Shown here in pieces: positions 54,356 through 63,028 of a stretch of DNA of 64,000 nucleotides. Each line of letters starts with the position of its first letter. Within the stretch, counting starts at the first letter, position 1. Origin of the DNA: Magnetofaba australis IT-1 (GTDB lineage Bacteria; Pseudomonadota; Magnetococcia; Magnetococcales; Magnetococcaceae); contig NZ_LVJN01000020.1 in assembly GCF_002109495.1 (NCBI RefSeq), positions 1,100,300 to 1,164,299 of the forward strand, read 5' to 3'. A model generated the notes under the pieces. The model ran no database searches. It was not told the DNA's origin and saw only the letters and a list, made by a program, of their open reading frames with translations. A program made the translations under genes and the position numbers.

Positions 54356-55050
54356 GATGTGCGGATTAAAACCTCGCGCAAGTAGGGGACGTCCGGGTCG
54401 CGGGCGGCGCAGGCGTCCAGCAGCGGTTGTGGGTCATATGGTTCACGACGCAGCGTAACGCTGTGGTCGGCGGCGTCATACAGCGCCCAGCAGGCGCCCG
54501 GCTGACGGTCGCGGGGCTGACCCACCGAGCCCGGATTGACGATCCAGCGCTGGCCGACGCGCCAGAGGACCGGGTAGTGGGTGTGGCCGAACAGGGTCAG
54601 GTCCGCCTCGCTATCCCACAACGCCGCGCGCTTCTGCTCGTCGGCGTCCGGGTAGATGTAGCGATCCCGCGCATCGGGAGCGCCATGGCAGATCAGAATA
54701 CGCTTTCCGTCCACCGCATGCCAGAGCGGGTGCGGCAGGGCGCGCAACCGATCCAGGGTTGCGGCGGGCAGATCACGCAGCGCCAAATTCAGCGCCGAGC
54801 CGTATTTGCGTCGGATCGGTTCGGCCTCGGCGCCGTCTCTGAGCGCCTGCAGCATCCCTTCATGGTTGCCCTGCACGCCAAACCAGGTCCACTGATCCAG
54901 CTGCTCGAGCACATCGGCGGTATCGTAGTAATACCCGCACAGATCCCCCGCCGCCAGAACCTGTTTGGCCCCGGCGTCGCGCGCCGCCTGCAGAACCGCG
55001 CGCAGCGCCGGGCCGTTGCCGTGGATGTCCGCCAGCAGGGCGATGCGCAT
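54352..55050 (-). CDS. Metallophosphoesterase (YfcE/MJ0936-like)
   Basis: 232 residues with the calcineurin-type metal motifs ALLADIHGN, LAAGDLCGYY, VQGNHEGM, LICHGAPD and LFGHTHYPVL. Cytoplasmic, no signal peptide. Relatives cleave phosphodiesters or sugar-phosphates. Between an epimerase and an ATP-grasp gene with 2-4 nt overlaps or gaps, it probably belongs to the same sugar pathway. Confidence 0.85.
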   Translation of the reverse strand: MRIALLADIHGNGPALRAVLQAARDAGAKQVLAAGDLCGYYYDTADVLEQLDQWTWFGVQGNHEGMLQALRDGAEAEPIRRKYGSALNLALRDLPAATLDRLRALPHPLWHAVDGKRILICHGAPDARDRYIYPDADEQKRAALWDSEADLTLFGHTHYPVLWRVGQRWIVNPGSVGQPRDRQPGACWALYDAADHSVTLRREPYDPQPLLDACAARDPDVPYLREVLIRTS

Positions 55051-55052
55051 TC

Positions 55053-55883
55053 TCAGGCGTCCCGCTCGGCGCGCAGCGCCTCCAGCATGGTGCGCCCCGG
55101 CGGCAGCTGCGGGCTGGTGTGCACCACCTGATCGCGCGCTTCGTCGCCCTGTTCACGGATGGGCTCAGCGTTCGGCAGCAGGGCGTCGCAGAGCCGCTGC
55201 AGCGTCTGCTCCAGGGTCAGGATCTCGGCCCCGCCCGCCCATAGCGTCTGCATGGGCTGGTTGTCGAGGCACCAGAGCAGCATGCGCGCGCAATCGTCCA
55301 CGTGCAGATAGTTGCGTTTGGCCTGCCCTGGGCCGTGGAGGGTGGGCGGCTGGCCCGCCAGCGCGCCGCGAATGGCGCGATTCAAGCCCAGATGATCCGG
55401 TCCGGCGGCGCCGTAGATGCCGCCGATGCGCACAATCCCGGCGCGGGCGCCGGAAGCGCGAATCAACTCTTCGGCCAGCCATTTGGATTGGCCGTAGTCG
55501 GTATCCGGCGCTATGGGCGTTTGCGGGCCAAATTCAGTCTGCCCGAAGCCGTGCACCAGCGTGCCGGAGGCTTGCAACAGATAGGCGTCATGGGCGGCGC
55601 ACCACTGCGCCATCAAGCCCGGGGCCAGAGTGTTGACCGGGTACTGCCGCGCCAACGCGCCCGCGCCGAAATCGGCGATGGCGGCCAGATTGATGATGAC
55701 CTGCGGGGTGAGTTCATCGAGGGTGCGCAGCAGCTCCGGCGGGTCGGCGATATCGCAGATGTAGGCGCCCTCCACCGGACGGCGGGTCAAGGCGATTAAC
55801 CGGTCATCGGGGCGCTCGCGTTGCAGCAGGCGCCACAGGGCGGCGCCGAGAAATCCACCGGCGCCGGTCAGCAGAATGGTCAT
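55053..55883 (-). CDS. NAD-dependent epimerase/dehydratase family protein
   Basis: About 276 residues from ATG 55883 (MTILLTGAGGFLGAAL); the frame is open to 55958 but would overlap pseG. The Rossmann glycine motif is GAGGFLGAAL. The catalytic Tyr and Lys are in DTDYGQSKWLAEELI. VIINLAAIADFG and RIGGIYGA suggest a reductase/epimerase for nucleotide sugars such as an RmlD-like enzyme. Its role in the pse string is unknown; it may make a second sugar. Confidence 0.85.
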   Translation of the reverse strand: MTILLTGAGGFLGAALWRLLQRERPDDRLIALTRRPVEGAYICDIADPPELLRTLDELTPQVIINLAAIADFGAGALARQYPVNTLAPGLMAQWCAAHDAYLLQASGTLVHGFGQTEFGPQTPIAPDTDYGQSKWLAEELIRASGARAGIVRIGGIYGAAGPDHLGLNRAIRGALAGQPPTLHGPGQAKRNYLHVDDCARMLLWCLDNQPMQTLWAGGAEILTLEQTLQRLCDALLPNAEPIREQGDEARDQVVHTSPQLPPGRTMLEALRAERDA

Positions 55884-55887
55884 CGAA

Positions 55888-56871
55888 TCACTCCCGATCA
55901 TCACAGAGTTGCATGAGGCGCGCCGCCACGCGTTGGGGGCCGAGGCCATCCAATGCATGGGCCAGGGCGGGCGGTTGCGGCGCCGTCATGGCGCGCTGCG
56001 TGGCGGCGGCCATGCGCTCGGGGTCGAAGCCGGTGTCTGCGGAAACGCCCAGTTGGCTGAAGGCGGCGATGTTGATGTCCTGGTCGTCGCCATGGCCGCA
56101 CAACACCAGATTCAAACCCGCCGCCGTGGCTTCCAGCGCGGTGACGCCGGCCGCGCCCACGTAGAGGGTGGCGTCGGCCATGCGCTGGCGCATGTCCGCG
56201 CCGCGCCACACGGTGAGGCGATGGGGCCAATCCCGCGTCATGTCCTCAAGTTGCTGCTGCACGGCGGGCGCGGGGCGCGCCACCGGGGCGATGATCAGAT
56301 CCAGCCGTAGATCCGGCGCGCGCGCCAGCAGCAGCTTGGCCACCGCTGCGCCTTTGGATCCGTCGTCGGTGGCGCCGAAGCTGATCAGGGCGCGTGGCTG
56401 CGCGCGGGGCGTTTCCCGCAGCGCCAACCACTGCGCGTCGATCAGGCTGTGGCGCGGTCCGCTCAGGATCTCCGGCGCCCGGTAGTGGGCGTAATCCACC
56501 GCCGCGCCATAGATATTATGGTTCAGCAGCAGGTCGGCGGTGACCGGGCGGTTGCCCATATCGTCGATGATCAGACGCGCGGCGAATCGCCCGCTCCGGG
56601 CCCACGCTTCGCTGATGCCCCAATCGATCCATTTGGCGTCGCCGATCAGCAGGTCGGCGGCGGGCGGCGCGGTGATGTCGGTGAGGCAGGTGGAGACCTC
56701 GTGACCGCGCTGGGCGGCCATTTCGCGACAGTTGGCCTCATCCAGATGAAAACAGCACAGCGCGCCCTGGGCGCGCAGGGCGTCGGCCAACACCAGGCAG
56801 CGCCGCAGATGGCCCAGACCGTCATTGGCGCCGCAGCCGACCACAAATTGCGCGGTGACGCGCGCCGTCAC
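55888..56871 (-). CDS. pseG: PseG, UDP-2,4-diacetamido-trideoxy-altropyranose hydrolase
   Basis: 327 residues of GT-B-like fold. Begins VVGCGANDGLGHLRRCLVLADAL, the glycine-rich GxGHxxR signature of PseG. RLIIDDMGNRP, LLLNHNIYGAA, ALISFGATDDGSKGAAVAKLL and YVGAAGVTALEATAAGLNLVL match the UDP-binding C-terminal half. Releases 2,4-diacetamido-2,4,6-trideoxy-L-altrose for PseI. Overlaps the channel gene by 4 nt at its start, so the channel is translationally coupled with the sugar genes. Confidence 0.85.
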   Translation of the reverse strand: MTARVTAQFVVGCGANDGLGHLRRCLVLADALRAQGALCCFHLDEANCREMAAQRGHEVSTCLTDITAPPAADLLIGDAKWIDWGISEAWARSGRFAARLIIDDMGNRPVTADLLLNHNIYGAAVDYAHYRAPEILSGPRHSLIDAQWLALRETPRAQPRALISFGATDDGSKGAAVAKLLLARAPDLRLDLIIAPVARPAPAVQQQLEDMTRDWPHRLTVWRGADMRQRMADATLYVGAAGVTALEATAAGLNLVLCGHGDDQDINIAAFSQLGVSADTGFDPERMAAATQRAMTAPQPPALAHALDGLGPQRVAARLMQLCDDRE

Positions 56872-57776
56872 TGCGGCGCCTTGTCGCTCTGCGCGGCGGT
56901 GGGGGACGACTGCTCCTGTTGCGCTTGCATCTGCGCCAACCGCGCTTCAATGCGCTCCAGACGCGGCCCCAGAGAGAAGATCATCTCGCTAATATGCTCC
57001 GGCTTGTGGCCGGTCTGCTGCTCCACCTCCTGCTCCTTGGTGGTGGCCATGGCGTCGACGATGATGCCGATGAACAGGTTGAGCACGGTAAAGGTGGTGG
57101 CCATGATGAAGGGGATGAAGAAGATCCAGGAGTAGGGGTGCACTTCCATCACGGGGCGCACAATGCCCATGGACCAGCTCTCCAGCGTCATCACCTGGAA
57201 CAGGGTGTACATGGCTGAACTCAAATCGCCAAACCACTGCGGAAACGCTTCGCCGAACAGGGAGACGGAGATCACCCCGCCGATGTAGAAGACGATGAGC
57301 AGCAGGCCCGCCACCGAGGCGACGCCGGGCAGGGCCAGCAGCATGCCGTTGACCACCCGCCGCATGGAGGGCAGCACCGAGATCAGGCGCGCGGCGCGGA
57401 AGATGCGCAGCGCGCGCAGAATCGACAGGCCGCCCTGGGTCGGCAGCACGGCGATGGCGATGATTAAAAAGTCGAAGATGTTCCAGCCGCTGCGGGCAAA
57501 CCCGCGCACGCCATAAGCGCCGATCTTGATCACCATCTCAAAGATGAAGATGGCCAGACACACCGAGTCGATGCGGTCGAGCAACGTCATGGTCTGGTTC
57601 GAGAGCGTCTTATCGGTCTGGATGCCCAATACGGCGGCGTTGAGTAGAATGACGCCGATGATGGCGTTCTGGAATCGTGGGTTCTCCACCCACTCGAGCA
57701 AGCGTTGTCTGATCATGGCGCGCAGATTCCAATGGGTGAAGAAACGCAAGGTTAGGCGCATGTTGCGCCGCGTCAT
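56868..57776 (-). CDS. Voltage-gated cation (sodium) channel, NavMs-like
   Basis: About 302 residues from ATG 57776; ATG 57716 (MIRQRLLEWVENPRFQ) is a good alternative. Six helices are expected: S1-S3 before residue 110, S4 as ILRALRIFRAARLISVLPS with regularly spaced Arg, then the pore. The selectivity filter is TLESWSM near residue 194, typical of bacterial homotetrameric Nav channels. A C-terminal neck and coiled coil follow (EQEVEQQTGH and LGPRLERIEARLAQMQ). It closely resembles the NavMs channel known from Magnetococcus. Placed just before pseG with a 4-nt overlap, which hints at co-expression with flagellar glycosylation or motility genes. Confidence 0.88.
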   Translation of the reverse strand: MTRRNMRLTLRFFTHWNLRAMIRQRLLEWVENPRFQNAIIGVILLNAAVLGIQTDKTLSNQTMTLLDRIDSVCLAIFIFEMVIKIGAYGVRGFARSGWNIFDFLIIAIAVLPTQGGLSILRALRIFRAARLISVLPSMRRVVNGMLLALPGVASVAGLLLIVFYIGGVISVSLFGEAFPQWFGDLSSAMYTLFQVMTLESWSMGIVRPVMEVHPYSWIFFIPFIMATTFTVLNLFIGIIVDAMATTKEQEVEQQTGHKPEHISEMIFSLGPRLERIEARLAQMQAQQEQSSPTAAQSDKAPQ

Positions 57777-57902
57777 TCTAGCCTTGCCATGGGGGATGGG
57801 AAAAGGGGGCGGATGGCGCAGCGTGCGCAGGGCTGCTATGCTGGCGAGCGGGAGACGAGTTGAAACCGTTGCGCGGCGCGGGCCGCAGAGGTGGATGCGG
57901 GT

Positions 57903-59021
57903 ATGAACAGAGGGGTTGCGTTGGCTGTGGGTTTGGCTGTGGCGGTGCTGCTGCTGATGCGCGCCGTGACGCCGGATGATCCGTTGCAGGGGAGCGTGAC
58001 GCCCCCTGCGCCGATGCAATCAACTGCGGCGCCTCGCGCGGCGCCGACTTTCCCTGAGCGCGTGCCGAGCGATTGCGCCTCGCCCTACTATGAACCGGGT
58101 CCAGGCGGGGCGATGGTGCTGAAGTGTCGTCCGCAATCTGCTGCGCCCGCCGAACCTGACACGCCATCTCTCTCCTCTGATGCGCCCACGCCCGGCGTGG
58201 CGCATTCCGCAGCGCGTGAATCCCGGCCCGCCGCCGAGGGCTCCGTGGCGGCCGAGCGCATTGAAGGCGACCCGGTGCAGGCGTGCGACCGTCTGGCCGC
58301 TTCGCCCTATGATCCCACCCGCGCCGCCGAAGGGGTGGTGGATGATGAGTTCGACGCTGCGGCGGCGGAACAGGCGTGCCGACAGGCGCTGGAAACGGCT
58401 CCTAAGGAGCCGCGCATCCTCTTCCAGTTGGGCCGCGCTCTGGCGGCGCAGCGCCGTTTTCCTGAAGCCAAGGATGTGTTGGAGCGCGCCGCCGACGCCA
58501 GCCATGCCGCCGCGCAGTATGCATTAAGCGAAATCTTCCTGGATGGCGCGTTGGGGGAGGGGTATCACACCCGCGGCATGGCGCTGCTGCGGCGCGCGGC
58601 GGTGGGCGAGAACGCCAAAGCGCAATATGCCCTGGGGTTGTTGCACATCAGCGGAGCCATCGGCGCGCCGCGCAATACACGCGAAGCGGTGGGGTGGTTG
58701 CGCCAATCGGCGATGCAGAATTACGCCCCCGCGCAGTTCGCCCTGGGGCGCATGCTCTATATGGGGCGCGGCGTGCGCGCCGATCGCAAAGCGGCTTTCC
58801 GCTGGCTGGAGAAGTCGGCCAAGCAGAACTACGCCGATGCGCAATTGGCGTTGGCTTCCATGTACAACACCGGCAAAGGCGCGCCCAAGGATCCGGAGCA
58901 GACCCTCTATTGGTTGCGCCGAGCAACGGATAATGGCCACCCCGACGCCAAACGCTACTACGATCAGTTGCTGCGTCAGAGCGGCGCGCAAGCCGATAAC
59001 GCCAAAACGGCGCCCCCCTGA
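57903..59021 (+). CDS. Sel1-repeat protein with N-terminal membrane anchor
   Basis: About 372 residues from ATG 57903. A hydrophobic segment VALAVGLAVAVLLLMRAV near the start anchors or exports the protein, then a Pro/Ala-rich linker. From about residue 195 four Sel1-like units follow (AAAQYALSEIFLDGA, AKAQYALGLLHISGA, APAQFALGRMLYMGRG, ADAQLALASMYNTGKG). These act as protein-interaction scaffolds in the periplasm or at the membrane. Divergent from the Nav channel gene. Confidence 0.85.
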   Translation: MNRGVALAVGLAVAVLLLMRAVTPDDPLQGSVTPPAPMQSTAAPRAAPTFPERVPSDCASPYYEPGPGGAMVLKCRPQSAAPAEPDTPSLSSDAPTPGVAHSAARESRPAAEGSVAAERIEGDPVQACDRLAASPYDPTRAAEGVVDDEFDAAAAEQACRQALETAPKEPRILFQLGRALAAQRRFPEAKDVLERAADASHAAAQYALSEIFLDGALGEGYHTRGMALLRRAAVGENAKAQYALGLLHISGAIGAPRNTREAVGWLRQSAMQNYAPAQFALGRMLYMGRGVRADRKAAFRWLEKSAKQNYADAQLALASMYNTGKGAPKDPEQTLYWLRRATDNGHPDAKRYYDQLLRQSGAQADNAKTAPP

Positions 59022-59038
59022 TTCTTGGGGCGGGGCGC

Positions 59039-59737
59039 TCAATAGGCGCGTTTGTGGTCTTGCGCCAAGGCGACCTCTTCGCCGCGAGCGCCGTGTCCAT
59101 AGGCATCGGTGTAGAGCAGCGCTTCCAATGCTTCGCCATGACGCCAGTCCACCATCTCCAGCAGCGGTTTGGCGGGGAACTCCCGCACCGGACCCAAACA
59201 GAAGATTCCCAGCGGAAACGCCCCAGGCGGGCAGCCCAATAACTGGGTGACATAGTCGGGGTCAAAAAACGATACCCAGCCCAGCCCCAGATTCTCCGCC
59301 CGCGCCGCCAGCCACAGGTTCTGCGCGGCGCAGGCGCACGAGGCGATGGCCATCTCCCGCGGCATGGTGCGACGCCCCAGCACAGTGCCGTCATCCGGCG
59401 CCATGATCAGCGCCAGCAGTTCAGCGCATTCGCGAATCCCTTCAATCTTCAGGCGCAGAAATTCGGTCTGCCTTTCGCTCAACGCTTCAGCGGTGCGCAG
59501 GCGCTCGGTCTCCACCGCCTCGGCGAGTTGCGCGCGCGTTGCCGGGTTGCAGATGCGGATAAAGCGCCACGGCTGCATCAGCCCCACGGAGGGGGCCTGG
59601 TGCGCGGCGGTGAGAATGCGCGCCAGGGTGGCGGGCTCTACCCTCTGGTCGGGCAGAAAGTGACGAATATCGCGGCGGGCGGCGATGACCTCATAGATCG
59701 CTTCGCGCGCGACGGCGTCAAAAGTGGGCTCATCCAT
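59039..59737 (-). CDS. bluB: 5,6-dimethylbenzimidazole synthase BluB
   Basis: 232 residues of the nitroreductase-like fold. The N-terminal YEVIAARRDIRHFLPDQ, AAHQAPSVGLMQPWRFI, GLGWVSFFDP and CLGPVREFPAKPLLE match BluB, which cleaves reduced FMN to make the lower ligand of vitamin B12. No other cobalamin genes are nearby. Convergent with the Sel1 gene. Confidence 0.85.
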   Translation of the reverse strand: MDEPTFDAVAREAIYEVIAARRDIRHFLPDQRVEPATLARILTAAHQAPSVGLMQPWRFIRICNPATRAQLAEAVETERLRTAEALSERQTEFLRLKIEGIRECAELLALIMAPDDGTVLGRRTMPREMAIASCACAAQNLWLAARAENLGLGWVSFFDPDYVTQLLGCPPGAFPLGIFCLGPVREFPAKPLLEMVDWRHGEALEALLYTDAYGHGARGEEVALAQDHKRAY

Positions 59738-59775
59738 AGCCGATGGACTCCTTGAATTCTCTGATATCGATGAAA

Positions 59776-60057
59776 CTATTGGCGCAGAGCGCGACGCTTT
59801 TCCCGCTGCGCGTCGCGCAGGGCCTTTCTCTCATCACTCTGCTCTTCATGCAACGCCTGTCGCGCTTGGCGCTGGGATTGTCGCAGCTCCTGGCGCCCTT
59901 GCCGATTCTCCTGGCGCAGCTGTTTGCGCTCGTCGCGGTTGGCGTCGCGTCGGGCGCGGCGTTGTTGCCGCAACGCTTGACGCTCTTGTGGGCTCATGGC
60001 GCGCCAGGTCTCCTGCGCGTCGTCATCAGCGTGCGCCGGATACTGGGCCGCGCCCAC
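59776..60057 (-). CDS. Short Arg/Gln-rich hypothetical protein
   Basis: 93 residues with a GTG start at 60057, no obvious ribosome site. Composed almost entirely of Arg, Gln, Glu and Asp in a helical pattern (QERQALRQQRRARRD, RQSQRQARQALHEEQ). The opening TWRAMSPQERQALRQQRR resembles the AWRNMTPEQRQAYRQQRM of the neighbouring repeat protein, so the two are probably related. It lies in the same frame as that gene, just past its TAA at 60079-60081. It could be a coupled second product or a piece of a once longer gene. Weak case for independent translation. Confidence 0.45.
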   Translation of the reverse strand: MGAAQYPAHADDDAQETWRAMSPQERQALRQQRRARRDANRDERKQLRQENRQGRQELRQSQRQARQALHEEQSDERKALRDAQREKRRALRQ

Positions 60058-60078
60058 TAAGGCGTCTGGGCGAAGGCG

Positions 60079-60797
60079 TTATTGATTGCTCTGCTGCATA
60101 TCAGGCGGCGGGGGCGGCATCTGGCCCTGTTGCCCCATCCGCCCCATCTGGCCCTGATTCATGCCGTTCTGCGGCGGCGGCATCATTCCTTGGTGCCCCA
60201 TCTGGCCTTGGCCGCCGCAATTGGAAGGGGCCATGCCTTGCTGCCCCATGCCTTGCTGCCCGGATTGCCCCTGGCCCAGGCAACGCGGAGGCGGGGGCGG
60301 CATCTGGCCCTGTTGCCCCATCCGCCCCATCTGGCCCTGATTCATGCCGTTCTGCGGCGGCGGCGGAGGCATCTGGCCCTGTTGTCCCATTTGGCCTTGG
60401 CCACCGCAATTGAAAGGGGCCATGCCTTGCTGCCCCATGCCTTGCTGCCCGGATTGCCCCTGGCCCAGGCAACGCGGAGGCGGGGCGGCATCTGGCCCTG
60501 TTGCCCCATCCGCCCCATCTGGCCCTGATTCATGCCGTTCTGCGGCGGCGGCGGAGGCATCTGGCCCTGTTGTCCCATCTGGCCTTGACCCATGCCTTGT
60601 TGACCCGTCTGACCCTGGCCCAGGGTCATGCGCTGCTGGCGATACGCCTGACGCTGCTCCGGCGTCATGTTGCGCCACGCCTCCATCATCTCCTGGCGGC
60701 TCTGCGCCTGACTGGGCGTCGGCGGGCTCAGGATAAACGCAGCGCACAGCGACAGCGCGCCGAGCAGGGGAAACTGTTTTCGGCGTTGATTTGGCAT
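60079..60797 (-). pseudogene. Secreted Met/Gln/Gly/Pro-repeat protein with 1-nt frameshift
   Basis: Reading from ATG 60797 gives a signal peptide (FPLLGALSLCAAFILSPPTPSQAQ), then AWRNMTPEQRQAYRQQRM, then repeats such as QGQMGQQGQMPPPPP. The frame breaks in the repeat region at about 60482-60485, where a G-run is four long. The equivalent run in the neighbouring repeat copy (60293-60297) is five. Restoring one base gives 720 nt, a continuous product of about 239 residues ending QQSNQ at 60079. This could be a genuine slippage or phase-variation site or a sequencing error. Function unknown; an extracellular or periplasmic low-complexity protein. Confidence 0.7.
60103..60600 (-). repeat. Tandem repeats of about 183-189 bp inside the repeat protein gene
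   Basis: Two full units and part of a third begin near 60103, 60287 and 60476 with the same GGAGGCGGGGGCGGCATCTGG-type start. The first is about 6 nt shorter near CATCATTCC. Each encodes QGQMGRMGQQGQ, PPPPP, RCLGQGQSGQQGMG and NCGGQGQMG. The long similar units make recombination and copy-number change likely. Confidence 0.85.
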
Positions 60798-60853
60798 GCT
60801 GCGTCTCCTGTTGTATGAACCGTCGTCAATGTGCGTGAGCGCCTGCATGCGCT

Positions 60854-61150
60854 CTAGTCCAGTTTTTTCGCCTGTCCGGGCGGTATGCGCGTATGACCTG
60901 GGGGCGTTTTGGTGTGGCCGGGCGGCGTTCTGGTTAAACCGGGAGGCGTCTTCTCATGGCCCGGGAGCGTGTTTTTGGCTTTCTCGTCATCATCGCCGGG
61001 AATCAGCATGCGCCACACGTTCTCGACAATGGCGCCGATGCTCTTGGCGTCGTCGGCGCGCGCTGCGGGCGTACAGATCAGCGCCAAGGCGAGCAGTCCG
61101 AAGGAAAAGATAAGGGTTCGTTGTGTTGTGTGCAGGTTTGTCAGGTTCAT
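60854..61150 (-). CDS. Small secreted protein with PPG heptad repeats
   Basis: About 98 residues from ATG 61150. N-terminal signal peptide (LIFSFGLLALALICTPAARA), a short region (SIGAIVENVWRMLIPGDDDE) and a tail of repeating PPGxTxT heptads (PPGLTRT PPGHTKT PPGHTRI PPGQAKK). No known family. It is next to the polysaccharide deacetylase (16 nt) and the repeat protein. The tail is basic and may bind surface polymers. Confidence 0.65.
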   Translation of the reverse strand: MNLTNLHTTQRTLIFSFGLLALALICTPAARADDAKSIGAIVENVWRMLIPGDDDEKAKNTLPGHEKTPPGLTRTPPGHTKTPPGHTRIPPGQAKKLD

Positions 61151-61165
61151 CGTCAACCTCACTGG

Positions 61166-62161
61166 TTAGTCGGCGCGCCGGGAGCGCCAGCGCTGTGCCG
61201 CCATTTTGATCGCCAACCACAACAGAAAGCCGCTCTCACTCTGCGGCAGCGTAGGCGTGGCGAAACGGTGGATGAGTCCATCAACCGGGCCGGTATGAAT
61301 CCGTCCGCTGGATTCGAACAGGCGCTCCTGGCCACAATTGCGTATGACGGTATGAGTCGCTTCGTTGTAGCAAAGCGCCGGTTGGCCATACGGATAGCTG
61401 AACCAGCGCGTGCCTTGCGGCAGGGCGTCGAGCCGCTCCTGGTTGCGCGCTACGTCTTGCGCCAGGAACTCGGGGGAGACCGCAGCGGCGTTGGCGTGAG
61501 TGTAGGTGTGATTGCCGTAGTGGATGATCGACAGCTCCTGATGGCGCTGGATCTGCTCCCACGCTCCGCCCGGCCCATAGTCGGCGCGCACGCTGCGCTC
61601 AATGGCGGCGCGGTCGTGGGCATCGAGGTAGGCTTGGGTCAACTCCGGGGTGGCGAACAGAAACGGCAGACTCTGTTTGGTCGCGTCCCAATCGGGGCCA
61701 TAGGCGGCGGCCAGATGGGCGATAAAGTCGGGACGGTTGGCGCACAACCAACTGGTGAGCGCCGAGTGAAACACCGCGCCATCTTGAATGCTGGCGTTGA
61801 GGAAGTTGATGGCGTGGGCGCCGTGGCGCCGCAGGATGGGGATGGCGTTGTCGAAGAATCCTGGAGCGCCGTCGTCGAAGGTGACGAACACCGCCGGGCG
61901 GCGATAGTCGCCGCGCTGCATGTCGCGCAGGGAGCAGAAGTAGAATCCCGCCTCGTGCAACGCCTGCAGTTGCGTGGCGAACACGTCAGGGGCGTGGTTG
62001 AGGTCGTGGCGGGCGTGAAACGGGCTGGGGGCGTCGCTGATCTCATGGTAGATGAGCACCAGGGTGGCGTCGGCCAGCAGCCAATGCAGCAGAGGCTTGG
62101 GCAGGCGGATGCTCTGCACCGGTTTGGAGCGATAGATCGCGCGCAGCAGATTGCGAAGCAC
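61166..62161 (-). CDS. Polysaccharide deacetylase (NodB homology)
   Basis: 331 residues. NodB motifs are LVLIYHEISD, VFVTFDDGAPGFFDNAIPI (TFDDG metal and catalytic Asp) and IIHYGNHTYTHANA (HxxxH). SYPYGQPALCYN is motif 3. Removes N- or O-acetyl groups from a surface polysaccharide. No signal peptide is evident, so a cytoplasmic or lipid-linked substrate is possible. Between a sulfotransferase gene upstream and a small secreted protein gene. Confidence 0.85.
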   Translation of the reverse strand: MLRNLLRAIYRSKPVQSIRLPKPLLHWLLADATLVLIYHEISDAPSPFHARHDLNHAPDVFATQLQALHEAGFYFCSLRDMQRGDYRRPAVFVTFDDGAPGFFDNAIPILRRHGAHAINFLNASIQDGAVFHSALTSWLCANRPDFIAHLAAAYGPDWDATKQSLPFLFATPELTQAYLDAHDRAAIERSVRADYGPGGAWEQIQRHQELSIIHYGNHTYTHANAAAVSPEFLAQDVARNQERLDALPQGTRWFSYPYGQPALCYNEATHTVIRNCGQERLFESSGRIHTGPVDGLIHRFATPTLPQSESGFLLWLAIKMAAQRWRSRRAD

Positions 62162-62199
62162 GGCGGGCCTTCCTCACAGGGCGTTGGAGTGGGACCAAT

Positions 62200-62961
62200 C
62201 TAGTGTGATGCGTGGCCTGCGTCCAGGCGTTGTTGCAGTTGTGTTAGCAATGGTTGGCAGATCTGCGCAATGCAATCCTGGATGAACTCTTCCGGGACTA
62301 CGCTGGCCAGCGGCAGCGCATGTTTGCCGCGCGCGGCGTGGCTCCGGTTGGCGTTGAGTTGCGCCGTGTCGATATTAAGAAACGTCGCTAGCCGTTCCAG
62401 GCTGACGCCGATGCGCTCGGTGCGCAGCAGTAACAGGCGTTCAGTGGGGACGGCGTTGAGCACGGTTTCAATATGCTCGCGCCAATAGCTGAGGTACGCC
62501 GTGATGGGACGCACATTGGGCAGGCGCGACAGGAGTTGATCGTGTTGCGTGAAGGCGTCGGGGTAGGGCGCATAGCGGCGCGCCTCCAACTGCTCCCACA
62601 ACGAGCCGGTGCGCGCAGTGATGAGGTTCTGATTCAGCTCCGATTCCAGCCACGGGCGCGGATCGCGGATGGTGAGCACAAAGCGCGCTTCGGGGAACGC
62701 TTGGGCCAGCATCGGCGCCGCCCAGTGCAGGGGGTGGCTCGCCTCCATCTCCAGCGCCAGGCGTTGGTCTCGCTCAATCAGGATCCGCTGCATGTTGGCG
62801 TCGGTGAGCGCGCCATCGCGCCAGGCGATGAGGTCAGGCAGGGTGCGTGCCGGGTCCGCCTCATGGCCTGTGCGGAACTGCTCACGGAACAGGGCGTGAA
62901 TGGAGTGGGTGCCGCTGCGCGGCAGCCCGACGCAATAGGCGTGAAAGCGTCTTGGAGGCAT
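62200..62961 (-). CDS. Sulfotransferase family protein
   Basis: 253 residues. The 5'-phosphosulfate loop GLPRSGTHSIHALFR is at the N-terminus. PEARFVLTIRDPRPWLESELN is the 3'-phosphate-binding region typical of PAPS-dependent sulfotransferases. Probably sulfates a surface sugar or a small molecule. Same strand as the deacetylase with 38 nt between them, so possibly one operon for glycan modification. Confidence 0.82.
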   Translation of the reverse strand: MPPRRFHAYCVGLPRSGTHSIHALFREQFRTGHEADPARTLPDLIAWRDGALTDANMQRILIERDQRLALEMEASHPLHWAAPMLAQAFPEARFVLTIRDPRPWLESELNQNLITARTGSLWEQLEARRYAPYPDAFTQHDQLLSRLPNVRPITAYLSYWREHIETVLNAVPTERLLLLRTERIGVSLERLATFLNIDTAQLNANRSHAARGKHALPLASVVPEEFIQDCIAQICQPLLTQLQQRLDAGHASH

Positions 62962-63028
62962 CTGTCTCTCTGTCTGGCTTCAAGGCTGCATGCGTTGCCG
63001 TTCGACTCGCTGCGAAGAGCGGATCGAA

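Noticed and set aside
60103-60600. Regularly spaced repeats considered as a CRISPR array
   Set aside because: Units are 183-189 bp, coding, and differ only slightly across their full length; there is no short repeat with unique spacers and no cas gene.
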